Assembly (NCBI RefSeq): GCF_007827815.1
Contig: NZ_VITH01000001.1
Span: 1 to 64,000, forward strand
From: Azospirillum brasilense
GTDB lineage: Bacteria; Pseudomonadota; Alphaproteobacteria; Azospirillales; Azospirillaceae
Reading direction: 5' to 3'
DNA: 64,000 bases
Part shown: positions 34,732 through 43,618 of the stretch, piece after piece
Position numbering within the stretch: the first letter of the stretch is position 1
Layout: every line of letters begins with the position of its first letter
Made by a program: the position numbers and the translations under genes
The notes under the pieces: model-generated
Databases searched by the model: none
What the model saw: the letters and a program-made list of their open reading frames with translations, nothing else
What the model was told of the DNA's origin: nothing

Positions 34732-34754
34732 GGTGATAGGGTTTCGCTATCACC
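34732..34754. promoter_or_regulatory. LysR-type dyad in the fds promoter region
   Basis: Perfect 8-bp arms GGTGATAG and CTATCACC, seven bases apart, about 105 bases before the fdsG start and just after the LysR gene. The ATAG-N7-CTAT core has the spacing of LysR-family sites, so it is a likely operator for the adjacent regulator. Confidence 0.62.
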
Positions 34755-34783
34755 ACACGGATTGCGCGGTTATGTCCTTGAGA

Positions 34784-35728
34784 TCATAGCCCTTTTGGCA
34801 GGCCCCAGGGGGCCAGCGCCTCGTCGGTCAAAGCGCGGACACGCTCGGCGAGGCCCGGTTCCGCCGCCACGGCGGCCAGCGCCTTGGCGAGCGGGGCCGG
34901 TGGTTCGCGGTCGGCGTAGACGAGTCCGACGGCGTAGGTGAGGTCCGGTTCGGTCAGCGGCAGGGCCACCAGATCGGGGTGGAGCGCGACCAGGGTGAGG
35001 AGCTGGCTGGGCACGACGCTGGCCGCCAAGCCGCTGCGCACGATGGTGTAGATGGTGACGATGGAGTTCGTCTCCATCAGCGGGACCACCGTCCGGTCGG
35101 CCATGCGGAAGGCGGTGTCGGCGATGCGCCGGTTCTGCATGTCCGGGGTGAGCAGGCACAGCGGCAACGTCGCCGCGTCCGCCCAGCGGATGCTGGTGGT
35201 GCCGTCGCTGACTTGGCGGCGCTGGGCCAGCAGGAAATAGCGCTCCGAGAACAGCGGGACGGTGCGGACGTTGCTCAACGGCTCGTTGTCGAGATAGGTG
35301 ATGGCGGCGTCCAGCTCGAAGCCGTCGAGGTCGCGCTGGATGTCGCGCGAGCTGAGCGACCGCACGCTGGAGCGGATCTGCGGGTAGCGCTCGGCGAAGC
35401 GGGCCAGCACATGGGGGACGGCGGGCAGGGCGGTCGGGATGGCGCCGATGCGCAGATGGCCGGACAGGCCCTGGCCCAGCGCGGTCAGCTCCTGGTACAG
35501 CCCGTCGCGCTCCGCGACGATGCGGCGGGCGTACTCCAGAACCTTCAGCCCCTCCGGCGTGAAGCCGGAAAATTTCTGCCCGCGCTCGACGATGGGCACG
35601 CGCAGCTCGTCCTCGAGCTGGCGGATGGCGTTGGACAGCGTCGGCTGGGAAACGTGGCAGGCTTCCGCCGCCCGGCCGAAATGCTGCTCGCGCGCCAGGG
35701 CCAGCAGATAGACGAATTTGCGGAACAC
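34784..35728 (-). CDS. LysR-family regulator of the formate dehydrogenase operon
   Basis: A 314-residue LysR regulator. The helix-turn-helix covers residues 13-40: 'REQHFGRAAEACHVSQPTLSN' and the following helix. The rest is the periplasmic-binding-like effector domain, with 'LRIGAIPTALPAVPHVLARF' and 'METNSIVTIYTIVRSGLAAS'. It lies upstream of fdsG on the same strand with a 156-base gap that holds the dyad, so readthrough or autoregulation is possible. LysR proteins next to fds operons respond to formate in some bacteria (often named FdsR). The effector here is inferred. Confidence 0.9.
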   Translation of the reverse strand: MFRKFVYLLALAREQHFGRAAEACHVSQPTLSNAIRQLEDELRVPIVERGQKFSGFTPEGLKVLEYARRIVAERDGLYQELTALGQGLSGHLRIGAIPTALPAVPHVLARFAERYPQIRSSVRSLSSRDIQRDLDGFELDAAITYLDNEPLSNVRTVPLFSERYFLLAQRRQVSDGTTSIRWADAATLPLCLLTPDMQNRRIADTAFRMADRTVVPLMETNSIVTIYTIVRSGLAASVVPSQLLTLVALHPDLVALPLTEPDLTYAVGLVYADREPPAPLAKALAAVAAEPGLAERVRALTDEALAPWGLPKGL

Positions 35729-35856
35729 AGTCCCCTCCCGTGCGTGATGGGCCGGTGCCCCCTCGGCGCCCGCAGTCGGGCGTCGCGCACGTTATGCCGA
35801 ATCGGGCACACCGGCGGCAAGGAAAGAGGTTCCCCGCTGGCGCGTCCGTCGGCGGA

Positions 35857-37122
35857 TCACTCCCCGGGTTGCGCCGCGTGGGCCGCGTGGGTGGAGCGCA
35901 TCAGGGTTCCGCGTTCGGTCAGCAGAACGGTCAGCAGCGCCAGCAGGCCCAGCACCGTGAAGCCGATGGTCAGCGGCCGCACGGTGCCGTCGAAGGACTG
36001 GCCGACGATCCAGCCAACCACGGCCGCCAGTCCGGTGCTGAAGAAACCGACGAAGGAGGATCCCATGCCCGCCACATGGCCCAGCGGCTCCATCGCCATG
36101 GCGTTGAAGTTCGGGGCGATCAGGCCGAAGCAGAAGAAGATCGCCGCCATGAACAGGCCGAGGCCGAGCAGCGGCGGGTGTTCCGGAAAGCCGAGCAGCG
36201 CCATGGCGAGGCCGGTCAGCGCGTAGCCGATCAGGGCGACGTGCGACACCCGGTGCATACCGACCCGCCCGACCAGCCGCGCATTCACCAGCGAGGCCAG
36301 GGCCATCACGCCGGCAATCGCCCCAAAGGCCACCGGGAACAGCGCGCCCAGCCCGTAAACGTCCACGAAAATCTGCTGGGCGCTGCCGACGTAGCTCAGC
36401 AGTCCGCCGAACAGCAAACCCATCGCCGCGGTGTAGCCGACCGTGGCGCGCGTCGTCACCACCTTGTGGAAGGCGTGGCCGAGCGCCGCCGGGGACAGCG
36501 GCAGCCTATCCTCCGCCGCGCGGGTTTCCCTCAGCCGCAGCATCGACCAGGCGAAGGCGGCGACGGCGGCAAGGAACAGCGCGCCGAACACCCACGGCCA
36601 GGTGCCGAGACGCAGGATGCCCTCGCCCAGGGCCGGCGCGATGATCGGCACGATGATGAAGATCATCATGACGAAGGACATCACCCGCGCCATGTCGCGC
36701 CCGACGAAGCGGTCGCGCACGATGGCGATGGCGACGACGCGCGGCGCGGCGGCGCCGAAGCCCTGGAGCGCGCGGGCGGCCAGCAGCGTGGTGAAGCTGG
36801 GGGCGAAGACCGCGCCCAGCGACCCGATGGCGAAGATCACCAGCCCGGCGGCCAGCACCGGCTTGCGCCCGAAGCGGTCGGACAGCGGTCCGTGGAAGGG
36901 TTGCCCGACCGCGAAGCCCAGCATGTAGGCGGTGATGACGAGCTGCCGGTCGTTTTCGCGGACCACCCCGAAGGACGCGGCGATGTCCGGCAAAGCAACG
37001 AGCATGATGTCGATGGACAGCGCCGTCAGCGCCATCAAGAGGGCCATGAGCGCGACGAACTCGCCGAAACGGACGTCGCCGCTCCGGCCGGCGGAAGCGG
37101 AATGGGGCATGGAGTCAGGCAT
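35857..37122 (-). CDS. MFS exporter, Bcr/CflA type
   Basis: A 421-residue major facilitator protein with 12 hydrophobic segments. The start at 37122 is used; the alternative at 37110 differs by four residues, and neither has an RBS. Motif A is 'GPLSDRFGRKPVLAAGL' between segments 2 and 3, and 'DIMLVALPDIAASFGV' with 'RALQGFGAAAPRVVAIAIVRD' marks the Bcr/CflA drug-efflux subfamily. The substrate is unknown. It is divergent from the hybrid histidine kinase and shares its 272-base intergenic region. Confidence 0.88.
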   Translation of the reverse strand: MPDSMPHSASAGRSGDVRFGEFVALMALLMALTALSIDIMLVALPDIAASFGVVRENDRQLVITAYMLGFAVGQPFHGPLSDRFGRKPVLAAGLVIFAIGSLGAVFAPSFTTLLAARALQGFGAAAPRVVAIAIVRDRFVGRDMARVMSFVMMIFIIVPIIAPALGEGILRLGTWPWVFGALFLAAVAAFAWSMLRLRETRAAEDRLPLSPAALGHAFHKVVTTRATVGYTAAMGLLFGGLLSYVGSAQQIFVDVYGLGALFPVAFGAIAGVMALASLVNARLVGRVGMHRVSHVALIGYALTGLAMALLGFPEHPPLLGLGLFMAAIFFCFGLIAPNFNAMAMEPLGHVAGMGSSFVGFFSTGLAAVVGWIVGQSFDGTVRPLTIGFTVLGLLALLTVLLTERGTLMRSTHAAHAAQPGE

Positions 37123-37394
37123 TGGACCAATGTGCCGCCCGTCCGTCTCCGCGGCAAATCGAATTCCCGCAGGCCCGCCATCGATATTTGGACATCGACA
37201 ATTCAAGGCTGTGGCACCTTCCCGCCTTGTGCGCCGCACACTACCACTTTTTATGGAAGGCCCAACTTTCATTTGCGAAAGACAAGAACTTCACGTGGAC
37301 ACTGCTGAAAATAGTGATAGATGCGCGGATTTTGTGGGAGTCGCCTGAGTGCGTCTCTATAGTGGGCGGCGTCAACGGTCTGTGAAAAGTGGGT

Positions 37395-40300
37395 ATGCGC
37401 CTTCGTCTCCCCTTTGTGGCCCTGCTGGCGCTTCTTCCGCTCGTCGCCTTTGCGGTGGCCGCGATCATGCTGGTCGACCGTCAGCAGGAGCGGTCGGTGG
37501 AGGAGTTGGTCCGCCATGCCACCGACGCGGCGGTGCGGACGGTTGATGGGCGCGTCCTTATGACGCGCAGCGCGTTGGAGATCATGTCCTCGGCCCGTTC
37601 GCTGGACATCGGCGACCGCAACGTCTGGAAGGAGCGGTCGGAGCGTGCGCTGCGGCAGCGTCCGGATTGGGTCGCCCTGGAGGTGCGCGACCGCCAGGGT
37701 ATGGTCACCCTGCTCCAACGGCCGCAGGATCCGGACGCCGGCCGAATCGATCCCGCCGCCCGGGCCGCCCAGGCCGACCGGGTGTTCCGGTCGGGAGAGT
37801 CCTGGGTCGGCGGCGTCATCAGGGATCCGACCGGCACGGTGGAACCGGTCTTCGCGGTCAGCGTGCCGGTGTGGGGCGTGGGCGAGGTGCGGCTGGTGCT
37901 GACCGCCTATGTGCGGGCCTGGTCGCTGCGTCAGGTCCTGATCGATCAGGTGGTGACCCCGAGCTGGGTCGGCGCGCTTCTCGACCGCGACGGGCGGATC
38001 GTCGCCCGGACGCGATCCGAAACCGCCTTCGATCCGGCGGTCGGACAACCGGCGCCCGACACCCTGGTCCGTCCGCTGAGAAGCGGCGAGGAGTTCTTCC
38101 TGGCCCACACCCGGCTGGGGGAGGAGATTCTGTCGGCGAAGGCCGGTTCCATCGCCGCGTCCGGCTGGCTCCTGGCTCTCGGCACGCCGGCCGAGCCGAT
38201 CCAGGCGGCGGCGCGGCGCACGATCTACACCGTGGCCGGCGGCGGGCTGGGCGCCCTGGCCATAGCGGCGCTGGTTGCCTGGACGCTGGCACGCTCCCAT
38301 GCCCGGCGGGAGGCGGCGGAGCAACGCGCCCGGGTGGCCGAGGCCGCGGCGGAGGCCGACCGGCGGTCGCACGCCATTCTGGAAAGCACGACGGACGGCG
38401 TCTACGAAATCGACCGGTCCTGGCGCATCGTCTACATGAACGGGCGCGCGCGCGGCCTGATGGGCGGCAGCAGCGACCTGACCGGTCAGCGGCTCTGGGA
38501 AGCCTTTCCCGACGCCATGGGGACGGTGCTCTGGGACCGCTTGCTAACGGCCATGAGGGACCGCCACCCCGACGAGTTCGAAGCCTATTTCGCACCGCTC
38601 GGCGTCTGGCTCTACCTGCGGGTTTTCCCGTCGTCGGTCGGTCTGGCCATCTATTTCCAGGACATCAGCAAGCGCCTTCTCGCCGAACGTGCGCTGGAAC
38701 GCGCGGTGGAGCAGGCGAACCAGATCCTGGAGAGCATTGGCGACGCCTTCTACGCCATCGACCGCGACTGGCGGATCACCTATGTGAACAAGCGCGCCCA
38801 GGAGATGTTCGACCGCACGCGTGTTGATCTTGTCGGACGCTGCCTGCTGGATCTGTTTCCTGAAGTGGCCGGCAACACCATCATCCGCACCTTCGAAGCC
38901 GCCATGGCCGACCAGCAGCCGCGGGAGTTCGAGGCGCTGTCCGGCATCTTCCAGCGCTGGACCATGTTCAACGTTTACCCGCAGGCGGGCGGCGGCCTGT
39001 CCATCTATTTCCGCGACGTGTCCGCCCACCGCGCGGCGGAGGCCGCCCTGCGGGCCAGCGAGCAGCGCTACCGGACGCTCCTGGAGGCGCTGCCGCAGAT
39101 GGTCTGGACCTGCCGGGCGGACGGCGGCTGCGACTTCCTCAGCCGGCAATGGCTGTCTTACACCGGCCAGACGATGGAGGAGGGACGGGGGAACGGCTGG
39201 TCCGCGGTCATTCATCCCGATGACAGGGAGCGGATGTTCGCGGTCTGGATGCAGGCCGTGGAGAAGCGGACGACTTACGACACGGAGGCGCGCATCCGCA
39301 GCGTCGATGGAACCTACCGCTGGTTCAAGCAGTGCGCGTTGCCGATCGTCGATCCGGAAACCGGCGAGGAGCGTTGGTTCGGCACCTCCACCGACATCAC
39401 CGACATGTTCGAGGCGCGCACCGCGATGCAGGCGGCGAAGGAGGAGGCGGAGCAGGTCGGGCTGCGCTTCCGCACGCTGGCCGATTCGATCCCGCAGCTC
39501 GCCTGGATGGCGCGTCCGGATGGCCGCATCTTCTGGTACAACCGGCGATGGCGCGACTACACGGGTGTCGAGGGCGCGGACTCCGCAAACGGCCCGTTGT
39601 GGGACGGCATCCTTCCCGCCGACCACGCCGACCGCGTCACCGCCAGCCTCCAACGCTCCTTCCGGACGGGGGAGCCGTGGGAGGACACCTTCCCCATGGC
39701 CGGACGGGACGGCGCCTTCCGCTGGTTCCTGTCGCGGGCGTTGCCCGTGCGCGATTCCGACGGCGCCATCGTGCTGTGGTTCGGCACCAACACCGATGTG
39801 ACCGACCGGCTGGAGTCCGAGGAGGCCCTGCGCCGGGCCAAGGAGGAGGCGGAGCGGGCGGCCCTGTCCAAATCCAAGTTCCTCGCCTCGGCCAGCCACG
39901 ACCTGCGCCAGCCGATGCAGTCGCTGTTCCTGTTCTCGGGCGCGCTGCATGGCCACGTCCAGAGCGAGAAGGGACAGAAGGCGCTGCGCCTCCTGGAGAG
40001 CGGGCTGGACGCGCTGAAAGGGTTGCTGGACAGCCTGCTCGATGTGTCCCGTCTCGACGCCGGGGTGGTCAAGCCGACGCTGGAGGACTTCCCGATGGCT
40101 CTGCTGCTCGACCACATCGCGGCGGGCTACGCCCCGGTGGCCCGTGGCAAGGGGCTCGACTGGACGATGGAGGGGTGCCCGCTGAACATCCGCTCCGACC
40201 GTGTCCTGCTGGGCCGGATGATCCGCAATCTCGTGGAGAACGCCATCCGCTACACCGAGCAGGGCAACATCGCCATCACCTGCTCGGTCGTGGACGGGCG

Positions 40301-40979
40301 GATGCGGATCACGGTCGCCGACACCGGCATCGGCATTTCGGACGAGCATCTGCCCCGGATCTTCGAGGAGTTCCACCAAGTCGGAAACCCGGAGCGCGAC
40401 CGCAGCCAGGGTCTCGGGCTGGGCCTCGCCATCGTGCAGCGCATCGGGCTGCTGCTGGAGCACCCGGTGACCGTCCGCTCCACGCCCGGCGTCGGGTCGG
40501 TCTTCACCATCGAGGTGCCGCTGGGCGAGACTCCGAAGCCGGTGGACCTCGTGCCGGCGGTGCACCCCCTTGCGACGCGGCCCGTGGCGGCGGGCGGCGG
40601 GGAGGAGCGGCTGGCGATGGTCATCGACGACGATTCCATCGTGCTGCTGGGCCTGCAGGCGATCCTGCGCGAATGGGGCTACGAGGTGCTGATCGCCGGG
40701 TCCGGGGAGCAGGCGGTGGACAAGCTGCGCTCGGTCAGCCGCAAGCCCGACATCATCATCGCCGACTACCGTCTGCGCGAAGGCAAGGTCGGCACCGACG
40801 CCATCCTCGACATCCGCCGGCTGTTCGACTCCGAGATTCCGGCGATCGTCGTGACCGGCGAGACCGGTCCGGAGTGCCAGCGCGACGCGGTGCGCCACGG
40901 CTTCGGCCTGATGCACAAGCCGGTGACCCCGCGCCAGCTGGCCGGGGCGATGGAGCGCTCCCTGCAGCTGGCCGAGTGA
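37395..40979 (+). CDS. Multi-PAS hybrid histidine kinase
   Basis: A 1194-residue membrane sensor; a GTG two codons upstream is an alternative start. It has an N-terminal membrane anchor (residues 7-27), a periplasmic sensor domain of dCACHE-like size to about 275, and a second TM segment. Four PAS domains follow (about 320-430, 440-550, 555-680 and 690-800). HisKA has H835 in 'ASASHDLRQPMQSLFLF', then comes HATPase ('VENAIRYTEQGNIAI', 'ADTGIGISDEHLPRIFEEF'). A receiver domain has D1124. The 'SHDLRQP' form is typical of hybrid kinases that act through phosphorelays. The partner regulator is not adjacent. Confidence 0.93.
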   Translation: MRLRLPFVALLALLPLVAFAVAAIMLVDRQQERSVEELVRHATDAAVRTVDGRVLMTRSALEIMSSARSLDIGDRNVWKERSERALRQRPDWVALEVRDRQGMVTLLQRPQDPDAGRIDPAARAAQADRVFRSGESWVGGVIRDPTGTVEPVFAVSVPVWGVGEVRLVLTAYVRAWSLRQVLIDQVVTPSWVGALLDRDGRIVARTRSETAFDPAVGQPAPDTLVRPLRSGEEFFLAHTRLGEEILSAKAGSIAASGWLLALGTPAEPIQAAARRTIYTVAGGGLGALAIAALVAWTLARSHARREAAEQRARVAEAAAEADRRSHAILESTTDGVYEIDRSWRIVYMNGRARGLMGGSSDLTGQRLWEAFPDAMGTVLWDRLLTAMRDRHPDEFEAYFAPLGVWLYLRVFPSSVGLAIYFQDISKRLLAERALERAVEQANQILESIGDAFYAIDRDWRITYVNKRAQEMFDRTRVDLVGRCLLDLFPEVAGNTIIRTFEAAMADQQPREFEALSGIFQRWTMFNVYPQAGGGLSIYFRDVSAHRAAEAALRASEQRYRTLLEALPQMVWTCRADGGCDFLSRQWLSYTGQTMEEGRGNGWSAVIHPDDRERMFAVWMQAVEKRTTYDTEARIRSVDGTYRWFKQCALPIVDPETGEERWFGTSTDITDMFEARTAMQAAKEEAEQVGLRFRTLADSIPQLAWMARPDGRIFWYNRRWRDYTGVEGADSANGPLWDGILPADHADRVTASLQRSFRTGEPWEDTFPMAGRDGAFRWFLSRALPVRDSDGAIVLWFGTNTDVTDRLESEEALRRAKEEAERAALSKSKFLASASHDLRQPMQSLFLFSGALHGHVQSEKGQKALRLLESGLDALKGLLDSLLDVSRLDAGVVKPTLEDFPMALLLDHIAAGYAPVARGKGLDWTMEGCPLNIRSDRVLLGRMIRNLVENAIRYTEQGNIAITCSVVDGRMRITVADTGIGISDEHLPRIFEEFHQVGNPERDRSQGLGLGLAIVQRIGLLLEHPVTVRSTPGVGSVFTIEVPLGETPKPVDLVPAVHPLATRPVAAGGGEERLAMVIDDDSIVLLGLQAILREWGYEVLIAGSGEQAVDKLRSVSRKPDIIIADYRLREGKVGTDAILDIRRLFDSEIPAIVVTGETGPECQRDAVRHGFGLMHKPVTPRQLAGAMERSLQLAE

Positions 40980-41012
40980 GGCCGGCGGAGTGACGCCGAC
41001 GGCGTCGGAGGG

Positions 41013-41975
41013 TCAGTCGCCGCCGCCGCCCATCGCGGGCGGGCTGGGGGGAAGGCGGCGGCGGGTCTCGCGGTGCAGAATGTAGAGGCCGCTCACCGCC
41101 ACCACGGCGGCGCCCGACACCATGTGCAGGGTCGGCATCTCGTTCCACAGCAGCCAGCCGAACAGCACGGCCCACAGCAGCGCGGCGTAGTTGAAGGGCG
41201 CCACCACGGCCGCCGGGGCCAGCGAATAGGCCCGCGTCAGGAACAGCTGCGCGCCACCGCCGAGAACGCCGGTGGCCGACAGCAGGGCGAAATCGGTCAG
41301 GCTGCGCGGGGTGACCCACACGAAGGGCATGACCAGCGCCAGGATCAGGGTGGTGATGGCCGTGAAGTAAAAGACGATGGTGTTGGCGCGCTCGGTCTTG
41401 CTGAGCTGGCGGATCGCCACCATCGCGAAGGACTGGCAGAAGGCGGCGCCGAGCGCGACCAGGGCGCCCAGATGCGTGAGCATCTCGCCGGACGGCTGGA
41501 CCATGATGAGGACGCCGACGAAGCCGACCAGCACCGCGCTCCACCGGTAGACGCCCACCCTCTCGCCGAGCAGCGGCACCGACAGGGCGGTGAGGAAGAG
41601 CGGGGCCGAGAAGTTCAGCGCCACCGCGTCGCCCAGCGGCAACAGGTTGAACGACCAGAAGGTCAGCGACATCGCGGTCAGCCCGACGACCGAGCGCCAG
41701 ACATGCCCCATCGGCCGCTCGGTGCGCAGGTTGTTGATCCAGCCGCCCTGAAGAGAGATGACCACCGCCACGGGGATCAGCGCCATGGCGTTGCGGAAGA
41801 AGGTCACCTCGATGACGGGGTACGTCTCCGAGAGCAGCTTCACCAGCACGTTCATCACGGAGAAGAGCAGCACCGACCCCAGCATCATGACGATGCCGAG
41901 CGGTATGTTCTCCACGCGGATGTGGCGGGGCGTCGCGGGACGGGCGGGGGCGGGGGAGAGGGGGGGCGCGGTCAC
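41013..41975 (-). CDS. DMT-family (EamA) transporter
   Basis: A 320-residue membrane protein with ten hydrophobic segments in two EamA repeats. It starts at a GTG; the first 25 residues are Pro/Ala-rich. 'FFRNAMALIPVAVVISLQGG' and 'LTFWSFNLLPLGDAVALNFS' in repeat 1, and 'GGGAQLFLTRAYSLAPAAVV' in repeat 2, are EamA landmarks. Such proteins export amino acids or other metabolites. The substrate is unknown. It is convergent with the hybrid kinase, 33 bases apart, and followed by a Gly-rich tail. Confidence 0.9.
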   Translation of the reverse strand: MTAPPLSPAPARPATPRHIRVENIPLGIVMMLGSVLLFSVMNVLVKLLSETYPVIEVTFFRNAMALIPVAVVISLQGGWINNLRTERPMGHVWRSVVGLTAMSLTFWSFNLLPLGDAVALNFSAPLFLTALSVPLLGERVGVYRWSAVLVGFVGVLIMVQPSGEMLTHLGALVALGAAFCQSFAMVAIRQLSKTERANTIVFYFTAITTLILALVMPFVWVTPRSLTDFALLSATGVLGGGAQLFLTRAYSLAPAAVVAPFNYAALLWAVLFGWLLWNEMPTLHMVSGAAVVAVSGLYILHRETRRRLPPSPPAMGGGGD

Positions 41976-42091
41976 GCCCGAATGCTATCAAGCGCAACCA
42001 CCCGCGTCACGTTGCCGCGACGCGGGTGGTCATGTCCTGACGGAATGGCCGGATTGCGGCGCCATGCCGATCCGGCCGCCTTGCGGTCCCG

Positions 42092-42634
42092 TCAGCGGTT
42101 GTTCAGCAGGTCGGCGATCTCGGCCTCGGCCAGCAGCCAATGGTCCATCTCGCGTCCGTTCGGCCGGCCCTCGCGCTCCCAGATCTCATAGGCGCGCTCC
42201 TGCACCATGCGGCTCTTCTGGCCCTGCAGCAGGCCCTCCGCGATGTGCATGTTGATGCGCGACAGCGAAACCAGCTTGCGCGCCTCGATGGAGCCCTTGG
42301 TCGCTTCCATGGTGGTGACGGTGACGTACTGCGCGAGGTTGCGCAGGTTCGCCTTCACCTCGGAGTCCAGGGTGTTCTCCTCGTTCTGGAGCACCGTCTT
42401 GATGGCGACCCAGAGGCGCAGGTTGTGGTCGAGCGCGTGGCTCGCCTTCTCCGGGGTGTCGGCTTCGACCAGCAGGCTGGCGGCGTGCAGGAGAGCGACC
42501 GCGTCCTGCTCGATGGCCGCGAAATTGGTGTTCAGGACGATTTCCGCCCCGGTGTCGGTGGCGAGCGCCTCGGCCGCTTCAAGCGACGGAGCGGCTTCGA
42601 CGGTCTTTGCGGTGGCGGTCTTGCGCTTGGCCAT
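42092..42634 (-). CDS. FlaF-like and DUF2934 fusion protein
   Basis: A 180-residue protein starting at 42634. Residues 1-30 are basic and disordered. Residues 45-130 resemble FlaF, the small flagellin-synthesis regulator of alphaproteobacteria: 'LHAASLLVEADTPEKASHAL' and then 'NLRLWVAIKTVLQNEENTL', 'NLRNLAQYVT'. Residues 145-178 are a DUF2934 motif ('ERAYEIWEREGRPNGREMDHW'). The combination is unusual. No other flagellar gene is present in the window. FlaF proteins bind flagellin; whether this one does is not known. Confidence 0.6.
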   Translation of the reverse strand: MAKRKTATAKTVEAAPSLEAAEALATDTGAEIVLNTNFAAIEQDAVALLHAASLLVEADTPEKASHALDHNLRLWVAIKTVLQNEENTLDSEVKANLRNLAQYVTVTTMEATKGSIEARKLVSLSRINMHIAEGLLQGQKSRMVQERAYEIWEREGRPNGREMDHWLLAEAEIADLLNNR

Positions 42635-42796
42635 GATCGAATCCCCGGCGTTGGTCCCCATGGTCAATAGAACCAGCCGTCATTAACAAGTGGTTAAGGC
42701 GAGTATTGCCAACCCCTTTGCGCAGCCTTCGCGTCAGAACAGAGGTCAAGTGATTCGCGGATGGTCATGCTGCGCCGCAAAACAACCGGCGGAGTC

Positions 42797-43372
42797 TCAG
42801 CGTCCGGTGAAGGCTCCGAACGGCATGCGGTAATAAAATCCGAAGACGTTGTTGGCCGGCGTGGCGGCGTCGGTGGCCGGGCCGCTGGTGTCGATGCGGC
42901 TGTAGCCGAGACTGAAGCGGGCCTTGTTCTCGAACTGGTACCCGAGTTCGAGCTGGGAGCGGAACTCGACCACGCTGCCGGTCGCCGACGGATCGCGCGG
43001 AGTGACGGGCAGGGTTCCGGCGCCGACGCTGGGCGTGAAGACGAAGGAGGAACCGCCGAGCGGCACGTCGATCAGGATGCCGCCCATGCCGTGCAGGCTG
43101 CCGTCCGGCGCGCTGGGGCCGAGCGACACCCAGGGACGCACCTCCGCGTAGCCGTCGAGCTTGGGCAGCAGGGAGGAGCCGATGCGGATCTTGTTGTGCA
43201 GGTCGGACACCTTGGTGTCCGGCGTTTCCCCGACGCTGTAGGCGAGGCCGCCGATCTTCCAGTTTCCGATCCGGTCTTCGGGCATCGACAGGGTCTGCGC
43301 GCCGGCGGGACCGGAGAGCGCGAGGCCCGCCACGGCAACCACCAGACAGAGGCACGAGGTCCCATGACGCAC
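42797..43372 (-). CDS. PagL-like outer membrane beta-barrel, catalytic residues not conserved
   Basis: A 191-residue protein with a signal peptide (cleavage likely after AGA at residue 25). The C-terminal half, 'RSQLELGYQFENKARFSLGYSR' region (residues about 132-155) to 'NNVFGFYYRMPFG', aligns by eye with the acyloxyacyl hydrolase/PagL fold, which removes a 3-hydroxy acyl chain from lipid A. The catalytic His and Ser of the PagL 'HxSN' motif are replaced in 'YSRIDTSG'. The protein may be a non-enzymatic barrel. It ends in Phe-Thr-Gly-Arg rather than a typical C-terminal Phe. Its own promoter lies in the 246-base divergent region. Confidence 0.6.
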   Translation of the reverse strand: MRHGTSCLCLVVAVAGLALSGPAGAQTLSMPEDRIGNWKIGGLAYSVGETPDTKVSDLHNKIRIGSSLLPKLDGYAEVRPWVSLGPSAPDGSLHGMGGILIDVPLGGSSFVFTPSVGAGTLPVTPRDPSATGSVVEFRSQLELGYQFENKARFSLGYSRIDTSGPATDAATPANNVFGFYYRMPFGAFTGR

Positions 43373-43618
43373 GGCGGCCTGCTCCCGATCGATCGTTGAC
43401 CGTCCTACTCCGGCTGCTCCAGCCTACCGCGTCCGATCCCGACGCGGTTGTGGCATTACGCGTTGCACCGCACCCCCGCGCAAGCGCGTAACGGGGCTAC
43501 TCCCACATGTCGTGCGCGCCGCGCGCCGCGTCAATGGTGGGAGGGCTGCCCTGATCGGGACGGCCTAGGCGGTTGGCGGGGCTCATCGGGGGGCGGGGGA
43601 GCGTGCTAGACTGTAGTC

